The notes below the pieces were generated by a model. That model did no database searches and was not told the DNA's origin. It saw only the letters and a list, made by a program, of their open reading frames with translations. Positions 44,721 through 55,104 of a stretch of 64,000 nt of DNA are shown one piece after another. The position numbers and the translations under genes were made by a program. This DNA is from Sipunculus nudus (Eukaryota > Annelida > Sipuncula > Golfingiida > Sipunculidae), in contig CM049317.1 in NCBI GenBank assembly GCA_026874595.1, positions 14,934,882-14,998,881 on the forward strand, written 5' to 3'. Position 1 is the first letter of the stretch, and each line of letters opens with the position of its first letter.

Positions 44721-46261
44721 TATCCCTGCAGATAAAATATGATATTAAATTGGTGAAAACGAACAAAACATTTGTTTATTTAAGACTTGAGCTACTATTC
44801 CTGATGTAATAAGAGAATTAAAAATCTTCTTATTTGTTCATGTACTGCATGTACCAAAGTCATGCTTGTATGACATTTACCAAAATGAAAATCATCATAA
44901 ATTTACAAAATAATTATATTAAAAAAGCTTTATAAACACAATCTGCCATTGATACAAGGATCTTACTGTTTAGGGACCCAACATTTTTTATGGGCCTGAA
45001 CAAAATCTTCCCTGGTAGCTTAACCCTGTACACTGCCCTCTTTCATCATAACACAGCAATCTTTCTAAGTAATTTTAAACAGTTTTTGCCCTAAAAAATA
45101 GGGAATCTCAGTGTATAAATTTCATGAATTTCACTGTAATGATCCATATGCATATCTGTGCAACTAGAAATTAAGAGTTATCTCAGACCATGACTATATC
45201 CCAGTTTAAATATATATATTAAATATATATATCAGCATACTGACAAGCTTCATAGTTGGCAGTCTATGGCAAGTCTTCTTTTACAAATCTGTATACAAGC
45301 TACATTTAGCAGGGGTCAAACATTTATTTTTATTAGTATTTAAAGACGGTGAAATTAGGTATTCCAATTTGAGTCTGCAAGTTAGTAAAAATAATTTTTT
45401 ATTTCTATTGTGTATTTTAATTGTTTGGTCTTATAGTTATTTTCAAATACATGAAAAAAGTGAAAATATGACATTATGTCATGTGTGACAAGTTAACTGA
45501 AAACTTGGTTAGTTTACAATAGTGGTAGGAATTGGTTTTAAAAATCAGTTTTCAATGATTGAAAAATAAAATGTACTGATGGTCGATTATTAATCAATTA
45601 TATTTATATGTACTTTCTATATTACCTTGACATCTGCTGTATACTAGTACCAAAAATACTGACCCCAGTAAATAGTCTCACATGTACACAAGTATTCATT
45701 ATGACACCATTAATCCACCTGCATCCAAGGTCGACTTGCTGATGGACAATTGTTGGCAGTGCAAGGTTCAGTTTTGATGCTGTTCATTACTTTGTGTTTG
45801 TATATCTCTGACAGGATTAGATTCTTTGCATGTATACACAAAATTGTTTTTAATCATTTATGCAATAAATACAAACAATTTAATCGATACTGAAGATAAT
45901 GACCAATCATTGATATAATCGATTACTCAGCACACCACTAGTATAACAAGGCTCTTAAGTTGCTAGATCCTTCATCAAATTTACAGCAACACCTGACATG
46001 GAAGTAACATGGACTAATCAGTGCCAACAGTATTTCAACAGGTTCTAAGATGACTTCAGCATCTCCAGGGAGACTCACAGTTGGAAAAACTGATCAACTG
46101 TCTTAATAATATTGCAAACACTGTCCAGTCATTTATAACAGAATTAACTCAACCAAAATAAACCTCTTCATGGTAAATATGAAGATGCACCATTCAGAGG
46201 ACATTCCATAAGCAGTGGTTACGCTATGCTCATCTATTCACTACACTAACCCCTGATAAAA
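44721..46261. other. Space between family A copies 3 and 4
   Basis: AT-rich sequence, no exon, RNA gene or recognisable repeat. An ATATATAT-rich dyad lies near 45205-45230. Confidence 0.45.
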
Positions 46262-48937
46262 AACAAGGGACCCAAGGGTCACGGCGCTCAGCTGTTATAT
46301 ATGATAAAAAATAGGATTTGGGAAAGAGGCACATGCTTGTTTTGTGTGGTAATAAATATAAGCTTTATTATGAGTTGTTAGTGTTTAGCTTATGTATGAT
46401 TTTGATAGTATCTTTGGAGACAGGGAAGAGGATTGATTTCATTTATTTTATTAACAAATGGAGTGCTATTGTCAACAGATTTTGACTTGGCCATATAACT
46501 TATAAGCAGCACATATTATAAAAGAGTTTAACTATTTATTAAAATTTAATAACAAATATTGTGCCAATATAATTTTTATTTTAAAAAAATAATAAGAAAA
46601 TCATATGATTTTTTAAAAATAAAATATAACTGAAATGATTATTGAAATAATATTATAGAATATATTCATGAATGCATTCATGAATACATTTTGAAAGTAT
46701 CTGCACTGGTATTCAAATACTTCCATTTTTACCTGAATTCCCATTCTCATGCAATAAAATTTTTTAATGAAGAACATATTCATATTCGTATTCAAATACA
46801 TTTGCAAAGCATTCGCACCATGTCTGGTATTTATTCAGTTTTAGCCAAACAAAGATGTTGAGAATCCAGAATATACAAAATTCACAAATTTAAATAATGA
46901 TCATAAGTACCTGGTTTTATGGCTTTTATTTATATTAAAAAAAATAAATGTAATATATTCACTTTGGACTACTTTCACATCAATCTACACGCTAGACACA
47001 GTAGGAATCTAGATTAATATTGTCAACTGTATCTTTGTCTATCATTCATTTCCTTCATATGATTCCTAATGATTAGTAATGAATAATATGATTTATTTTT
47101 TTATCATTAAAATTTCACTGAAAAATACCATAGGTGACTGCATGGTGTTATTTGGAATAACATTGACATTGACATTCTATCCATCCATACAAGATTCTTA
47201 CATCATCAGTAACTGCAAGTTATTTTCTGTTACTCATCAACTAACAAATTCCTTTTCTATTAATTTTTCTTTAATTTGTTATAAAAAACCAATACAAAAT
47301 TATAAATATATTAATAATTATATAATAATTATAAAATTAATATATAATTTTCAAAACAACTACTAGATGAGTTGGGTTGGACACCTGGATCAACTGTGGC
47401 TGGGCATTAGCTGCCTGGCTGCCCCAGTGTATGCTTCGCTCAAGCATGCATAATCTGATGAAAGGTCAACAAGGTCAACATACAGGTTACTGAAGAGGGG
47501 CTGGATTAAGCCTGGGTCTGACAGGGTCTCATATAAACATTAATAAAAGCTACAATATTTGGCCAATTTCTTTCAGCTTTCTAAACTACTAAGATGAAAT
47601 CCTTATGTGTGCATGATATGAAAATTATATCAACAGTGCTCTCAGGAAACAAACGTGCCATGGTCAAAGTTGGGCAAAATTTAAGGTACTAATTTTATAT
47701 TTATACTAATAACTTATAAAATTTGAAAAATTCAGAACTAATTTTTGGTATTCAATTGAGTCTTGATTAAATAATGTTACATCCCTGGAAAAAATCTCTA
47801 GCTTCAGCAATCCTCTTGTTAAGGGAGTAAATATATTTCTTGATTTTTTAAAAAGTGCATTATGTTTGGGCCCATAACTTAAAACAATTACACAATACTG
47901 ACATCATTTCTGGCATGTGCATAGCAATGTATAGAAAAATATGTATATAATATATGATCAAAGTCAGATCAGTGGTTTTGATATTAGGCAGTCTTACAGT
48001 GTAACAATGGGTTTTTAATGGAAAAATGAAGTTTTTCATTAATATTTCGTAGGAATTAAGTCCTAGTGATCAAATTCTTGGCATGGTAGGGGATTTTGGA
48101 GACATCTAACTGTATGCTAAATTTAAGGAACTTAGAGCTGAAGCTGGGGAGCTGAGCTCTAGCAAACTGCATAACACTAGCTTGATGTAAACTTGATGTG
48201 ACATGGTGCTTGAAAACTTGAATAAAATCTACAGTTTTTGATCAACTGGTTTCAAATTTTTGGTGTTAACAGACAAAATGCTAACAAAAACATGCTGTGA
48301 AAATTAAATCCACAGTACTTACAGGAAAAAAACGTGCCATGGTCAAACTTGGGCAAAATTTAAGGTACCAATTTTATATTTTTGCCAATATTTAAAAAAA
48401 TTTAACAGATTTTGATCTAATTTTTGGTATACAATTAAATTTTGATCAATTTAAGTTGTATTACTGAAAAAAAAGTCCCTACCTTTAACAATTTTGGTCT
48501 TAAGTGACCAAATATCTTTCCTGATTTTTTTACAAAGTCCATTATGTTTGGGCCCATAACTTTTTTTAAATTAAATAATACTGACTTAATTTCTGGCATG
48601 TACATAGGAACTATATAGAGTAATATTTATGGTAAATATGAAGAAAACCAGATGAGTGGTTTTGATATTAGGCAGTCCTGAAGTGTGAAAATAGATTTCT
48701 AATAAAAAATTGAGGTTTTTCCTTAATATCTCGAAGGAACGAAGTCCTTTTGACCCAATTTTTGGCATGGTAGGAGATTTTGGGGACATCTAACTGTATG
48801 GCAAATTTCAGATTCATAGGTCCAATGGTGTTGAAACGTACCAGTCTTACATAAACGGACGGACAGACAGACGGACGGACTACAGACAATGGGCCACGAC
48901 TATGGCTCAGATGACTTATAGTCAGCTGAGCTAAAAA
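46262..48937 (+). mobile_element. Family A element, copy 4
   Basis: Begins ACAAGGGACCCAAGGGTCAC and ends AGTCAGCTGAGC before TAA. It is collinear with copy 3 apart from small indels and lacks the nested MITE. Core units start near 47560 and 48210, with the microsatellite at 48856-48885. Confidence 0.85.
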
Positions 48938-49014
48938 CTTGGGTTGCTCATTAAGTTTGGCCAACAGGCGGAGTTGTATCTGTTGAATCCCCCCCCCATG
49001 TAATATTCAACCAA

Positions 49015-49215
49015 TCACATTTGCAGGTATTACCAGAACAATCAGATGTTCTTCCAGGTGCCAGTAGCTTTGCACTGCGGTCAAAAGTGCTTGGAAGCTC
49101 AAACTTCTTTCACTCCTCATTGACATACACACAATGTGATCATCACCTTTCAAGACAGTCTCTATCTTAACTTGCTGGTGTGGCCTGAGGTCAGTTAGCC
49201 CCAACTGTTAGACTC
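49015..49215 (-). pseudogene. Degraded RecQ-helicase-like fragment
   Basis: The minus-strand frame reads LTDLRPHQQVKIETVLKG, DDHIVCMSMRSERSLSFQ, then HLIVLVIPANVI. The layout matches RecQ motif 0 (LRxxQ...I..VLKG.D), motif I (V.MPTGxGKSL.FQ) and motif Ia (VVxP..). The Walker A core is lost: TGxGKS reads MRSERS, Lys replaced by Arg. No further helicase motifs follow, and a minus-strand acceptor-like CTAACAG precedes it. Probably a fragment from a RecQ-like gene or retrocopy, not functional. Confidence 0.5.
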
Positions 49216-50095
49216 TAGGCATAGCCATTATAAGTAAGTAAATATTACAGGGTTAGCTTGTTTTACCTGGCACAGGTGTAAGTCTGTTTAACAAGGATGA
49301 AACCGGTTTTATCGAGGTGAAACCCAGGCTGAGTAAATGAGGTTTCACACATATATTTATGTTGAGAATTTGTATTTATTCCATATTTAAATTTGTAGTA
49401 GGCCCATTTGAATTTATTTTGACCTTAGGTGAACTTATATATTTGTATTTGACCCCAACCCTGCACATAAGTTGACCACCACTGAAGTTTACAAAATTTC
49501 AAGAATTCTGTCAACTAGTTTCTAGTTATATTGCTTATGCTGTTTAAAATGAGTGACAGAGAAATGTACTAAAAGAACTCTAGATGGCACTATCAGTCTT
49601 ACACATAAGACCAATTTCATTCAAATGGATTTTCAGTAAAATTTCAGAATCCATTCACTTATCATTAGCATTTTCAAGGTTTTTTCTGTATTTATGATTT
49701 TTTAAAAATATTGATTTATTCAAGGGCCTGTTTACAGTGAAGAGCAGAGCTCATTTGTTACAGTCTGAACCTTCTAACAGGAATGCATAGAAACCATGGA
49801 CAATTTCCTTTGCACGTTATACATGTGTACAAGAATATAATTTTAGCTGAATTTGCATGCTTTCAGTTTCATATATATTTCACTAAATGATATACAGAGA
49901 AGCAATTGGGCTTGAATCAGGAGAGATCTTATTACAACAACAAACCAAAAACAAATCCTTCGACCAATATACAAAATGGACCACTACTTAGATCTTTTTT
50001 CTATTAATATAGCTGCATCACTGCTTGAGGCCATTGGTTGCATCGCAAAATCACATCCTAAGTGTAACTCTTCTGATTTGAAAAACCATGGTAAA
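49216..50095. other. Unassigned spacer
   Basis: No gene seen. CTCTAGATGGCACTATC at about 49578 resembles a weak CTCF-type core (AGATGGCAC). Nothing else recognised. Confidence 0.4.
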
Positions 50096-50220
50096 CAACA
50101 AGGGACCAATGGGTCACGGCGCTCAGCTGATTGTGACAGTTATAACTGTATCACCATAGATTTTTTTAAGTTGCAATAAAAATACAATCCTCAGTGCTCA
50201 GGAACTAGGTCTCAATGAAC

Positions 50221-50251
<31 letters not shown>

Positions 50252-51332
50252 AGGTACAACACTTTTGGATATGAATACAGAACATGGAATTAAATTCAAT
50301 GGTGCTTATAGGGACTGGTTGGAGTTACAGCACCTCTGTATATACACAAAGGATAAAATTTTAAATTATTTTTAAATATTTAAAAACAGGCAGAGAGATG
50401 GAAAACAAAGCAAATAACTTTAATTTCCATTCTACTGAGACAGGAAAATAATGAACAAATATTTGCATTAGGGGGGTGTTAGGGTAGGGCCCATGAGAAT
50501 AGGCATATGTTTATTACAGCAAAGGTGTTCTGCCAGTGCTGCATCACTAATAAGATTACCTAGGCAAGGCTGTAGTGAGCAAGAGTGGGGTCTTGGATAT
50601 ACAAATGCAAATACATTAGAGCATCTGAAAAACTTCAATAATTAGAATAATTTTTAAGCTTTTACTTTCAAATTTCAGAATTCAACAGATTAAATTCACA
50701 TGTATCCCAGCTGTGAAAAATAAATTAAATATACATACCAGAAAAAAATGTGCCATGGTCAAATTTGGGCAAAATTTAAGGTACCAATCATATTTTTTGC
50801 TAATATTTTTTTTTAATTTAAAAGATTTTGATCTAATTTTGGGTATACAATTAAATTTTGTCTAGTTAAAGTTATTTTACTGAAAAAAAGTCCCTAACTT
50901 TAAGAATTTTTTGTGTTAAGTGACCAAATATTTGTTATGATTTTTTACAAAGTGCAATATGTTTGGACCCATAACTTTTTTAAATTATAAAATACAAACC
51001 TTATTTCTGGCATGTACATAGGAACTATATAGAGGAATATTTATGATAAATATGAGGAAAAACAGATGAGTGGTTTGGGTATAAGGCAGTCCTAGAGTGT
51101 GAAAATAGGTTTTTAATTAAAAATTGAGGTTTTCCCTCAATTTCCCAAGGGAATGAAGTCGCAAAGACCCAGTTTTTGGCTTGGTAGGAGATCTTGGGGA
51201 CATCTAACATTATGCCCAATTTTGGATTCCTAGGTCTTACAATTTCAAATGTGCCACATCTACGGATGGACGGACAGAAGACGGACAATGGACCACGACT
51301 ATAGCTCAGATTACTTATAGTCAACTGAGCTA
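50096..51332 (+). mobile_element. Family A element, copy 5 (short)
   Basis: Begins near ACAAGGGACCAATGGGTCAC and ends AGTCAACTGAGC before TAA. At about 1.24 kb it has one core unit. A 29-G run lies at 50223-50251 and a short ACGG-like tract near 51265. Confidence 0.8.
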
Positions 51333-52079
51333 AAAATGAATTAAAGGGACCAATTCTAATACTAGATGGGTGTTAAATATGGTTAATTCCTTGAACCTTT
51401 TATAAAAACAGCCAAGACATGCAGACCCCATCATGCATAAGCCGTCTGTTTTCTATATATCAATAACCTTATGACAACGCCAAAATGACTACTGACCAGA
51501 AGACACAGCGGTTTGCAAATGAAAAAAGGTCGTTGCATCACATTTTCCCACCAACAAAAACTGATGCGCAATCAACCAGTTGGGGCCATGTGATTTTGTT
51601 TGTTTTGATTCTGTTTGTCAACATGTTTAGTGTTTACTAACAGCTTGTAGATTAAAACTAGCTCATGCATCTGTCACTGACACAATCACAGTTCTGAGAA
51701 CTACCAGAACTTTTCTTAAGAGGAATTTACTACAGTTCATTCGTGTTTGAAGGGTGAGTCAGAAATTATTTTACACTTACAAATAAGGCAGGTGAATATA
51801 TGGCTTTAAAAAAATTCCCATATTTTTTTATGCACAACCAACATATTTCATGATTTTTTTTTTCATTTTATCATTGGCAAATGCTAAATATGGTGCTATT
51901 TGGGAATCTGATGTCCGAAATTTTAATCTGTATTTGGCTATGTGGATTGACTGCACCCACAAGTATGGTGATGGACATTATCTGTGGAATTTGCTTTTTT
52001 TTTAAATTACAAAATATATATGTATTTAACCCGAAATGAACTTTTGTATTTGTATATATTTGACACAAACCCTGTACAT

Positions 52080-52365
52080 TGCATTAAATGATGTCTTCAC
52101 TGTTGTGTTATGCCATGATTTAAGTTTTTTTTATAATTAAGGCTGCATTTACTGTGTAAATTAAATTTTTTATGTGATTACCCACTCCCCCCCCCCCTTT
52201 ATTAACGCAGACATTTGCACATACAGCACTAAATAATGTCTTCATTGTTGTGTTATGCAATGATTTATTTATTTTTTATAATTAAGGCTGCACTTTCCAT
52301 GTAAATGAATTGTTTTATGCGATTTCCTCCCTTAATTAACTAAAATGCAGACATTTGCATATCTA
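52080..52365. repeat. Two-copy direct repeat of about 140 bp
   Basis: TAATTAAGGCTGCA and TGTCTTCA.TGTTGTGTTATG recur in the same order about 145 bp apart (52090-52220, 52230-52365), the first copy ending in a C run (52186-52198). The surroundings, 51337-53165, otherwise show no gene. Confidence 0.75.
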
Positions 52366-53165
52366 AACATGAATTCCAGAAAGATCCATATTGTTCCAAC
52401 TTTATGGTAATAATAACTGTCAAAGCCACACACAATTGTACCTCACTGTTGCTGAACCACCCTATTTTGAACTGCCTGCCACTTCCACCATATAAGTGTG
52501 AACACATTTGACAGTTATCATGAGTTATGTAGAAAACAGAAAAATAAACAGAAAAACTTACATCTCTTTTTAAGCCATAGTTCAAAATTATTTGGATCAT
52601 TATTATATTGACTGCATCCACAGGATTGGTGATGGGCATTATGATGAATACATTTTTTAAATTTCAAAATATATAAAATTACTATATCACCAGTGTCCAA
52701 TCAAAATGTAATATTATGTATGAAAACATAACAATGCTGCTAGAGATCACATGCACAACAAACTTCACCCTGCAATATAGATCTATAAATAGTCTATGCA
52801 TGAAATGAAATCCTTTGTCCAGTCTTACATGGTGATGGGGTGATGGTACCCTTATCGTTAGTGCTGCATCATTGCATGATGATTAGGATTTTACATAGAA
52901 AAAACAATGAGAGATCATAGAGATCTAGAGTCTGATATATTCCAGAACCTCACTTATAGTACATTACCCTATGCCTTTGATAAGCCTAAATCAGTAAAAA
53001 AATGGTATTTCATAATTATGTATTTTAACAAAAAAAAGGACATTTTACATATAATTTCTGTGACCCCCTGTTGTCCCAGCCTGAATTTATACTTCATCAC
53101 TTTTGGGGATGAATTGTAAAATAAAGAACTGAAATATTATGGGGTTTCACGTCAAAACCATAGAT

Positions 53166-53185
53166 CCCCCCCCCCCCCCCCCCCC
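53166..53185. repeat. 20-C homopolymer
   Basis: A C run followed by GGGTCACTG, in otherwise unique sequence about 260 bases left of the candidate 5' exon. The stretch 53186-53447 shows no other feature. Confidence 0.9.
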
Positions 53186-53447
53186 GGGTCACTGTTGCGG
53201 GAAGGTGCTGGGACCGTCGGCTGTTGTGGAAAGTTTACCCAGGACGGCTAATTAATGGAAATGCAAGTCTTAAACAGTCTTACTAAGGGGCTCATTTGCA
53301 TATTTTGGAACATGCGGTAGCTTGCTAATATTTCTGGATATTCTAAACATACATCGAGCAAGTACAGGTTTGGGACTCTGTGACGCCCAGTGACGCTTTA
53401 CGGGCTTGTCAAAACTGATCTCTTTTCCACTGGCACTGCAGACTTAC

Positions 53448-53645
53448 CTGAATTTCGTAGGTCTCTGGAAAATTATCCGTATCAAATTGAATTCTCTTGC
53501 TTAGGTAGCAAGGATGCACTGGACTCGTACAACCGAATGCAGGCATTGGCGTTTTATTCCAGTGCTACCTAAGCTCACAAATTATTGGCATTATACGTTT
53601 TTCCAAACTCTGTAACCATCACTTCTTCTTCGGCCATGATGGTAT
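53448..53645 (-). other. Candidate 5' non-coding exon ending in a strong donor
   Basis: On the minus strand a consensus donor (AATTCAG|GTAAGTC, boundary at 53448) follows about 200 bases of non-repetitive sequence. That stretch contains a short upstream ORF starting ATGGCCGAAGAAGAAG (ATG near 53637). The KMT2C-like ATG exon at 41615 has an upstream acceptor, so a 5' UTR exon is required somewhere to the right, and this is the best-looking donor I saw. A second perfect donor (CAG|GTAAGT, boundary 55266) lies inside a TIR element and is less likely. The 5' end and promoter are unknown. Confidence 0.3.
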
Positions 53646-54543
53646 CGGTTTACGAAATTATCATTCCCCATATGAAAATAGTTCTTAGGGGTGTCTTTTG
53701 TTATAGTAAACAGCTCTGATATATCTATTGCTTAAGACATTAATGAAGCCTGTAATGATGAGATTTCTGTGAGAAGTTCTACTCTTGATATGGAACTCCA
53801 GTTTCGAAAATATCTAATTAATTAGGGCTTGATTCATACGCCGATGGACGCAGCAAACGTAGTTCGGTTGATTGTGGCTGTGCCACGGTGCCCCAGATCC
53901 ATGACTGATGTTTGCAGATAGACACTGCCATCTATCCCTAGATCAGAAAACTAAATATGATTGTTGTGAGAAAAAAATGAGTTTTGATAAAAATAAATAA
54001 AAAAAGTCGAATTTCTTGTGGTGGTTTAGTGCAAAATTCACAGGGCATTCAAATGATTTTGATTGATTTTATTTACTTACGGTCATTTAAATAAAAGTGC
54101 GTTGCAAAATATTAGGCCTACATAAATAATTACCTTAAATAGCAAAAATAAAATTAAAATATATTTATTGATATGCCAAAAAGACGATACAATACATTTA
54201 AGAGTATTTTACATTATATAGGAAATGGATCACACTTGTATCTTCTATATCTCTTTATTTTCAAATTTAGAATGTAATATAAAAATTATATAATTTTTAC
54301 GTGTAGTAAAATAAGGAAGCTAGCTACACAAATGATAGCTAAAATATTTGTCTGCATTATTAAACTACACGTAAAATTCCTAATATCTTCTTTAGTGGTC
54401 AAAATATTTTTCGTGGAATGTACCAACAAAATCAAAACTTAGTCCTCTTAATTAGCGCGTAATATCAGAGGAGACAATGGATGCTTTGTAAACATTATTT
54501 CAATCGGTTAGATGCAAAGACATCCAGTTTAAATATGCAACAG

Positions 54544-54545
<2 letters not shown>

Positions 54546-54593
<48 letters not shown>
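54546..54593. repeat. AT dinucleotide microsatellite
   Basis: About 24 TA units. The flanks (53960-54545 and 54594-55100) are AT-rich without a recognised gene. Confidence 0.95.
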
Positions 54594-54597
<4 letters not shown>

Positions 54598-55104
54598 AAT
54601 GTGTTTCGAATATTTTGGCGTGCCCCTCAAATGTTATAAACACGAGGATGTAAACAAAACGAACAGCCTGTGTGCGGTGGGACTGGCGTTTTCTGGCCTA
54701 ATTTTGTATATAAAACAGTTCAAGGGAATTTTATTAGTAAATATATGTCAGCTATCGGAATAGGCCCATTTAACTATTATATGTCTCTGAAAGAACCTAT
54801 AGAGCTGGCTTGTTACCCCGTATCACTAAACAAACCGTAATATGGATGTTTGTATATCGTCATATATTTGATACGAATACCGCCCAAACGGCACAGGAAA
54901 TACAGATACACGTAATGTGCATGCGCATGAAAAGGTTGCATTCATAGTGTTTACTCTTTGTATTAGAATTCACAGTGGAAATTAAAATTTAAACATTTTT
55001 TTATAAGTTTGGTGTTTGTTCTTCATGATAATAGCAATTTTTAAAGCAGATTGTCAAACAAGATGTGCATATATTATCTCAATTAATAACATTTTTTGTT
55101 TCTT

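Noticed and set aside
48586-48964. Repeated minus-strand frames of the MSPKSPTMPKIGS type (also at 15702, 36432, 43655, 44351, 51025)
   Set aside because: They recur in step with the family A core unit and have frameshifts between copies. Repeat artefact, not protein.
53390-53572. Plus-strand 60-residue frame (MTLYGLVKTDLFSTG)
   Set aside because: No domain or splice support. The opposite strand has the better signal (strong donor).
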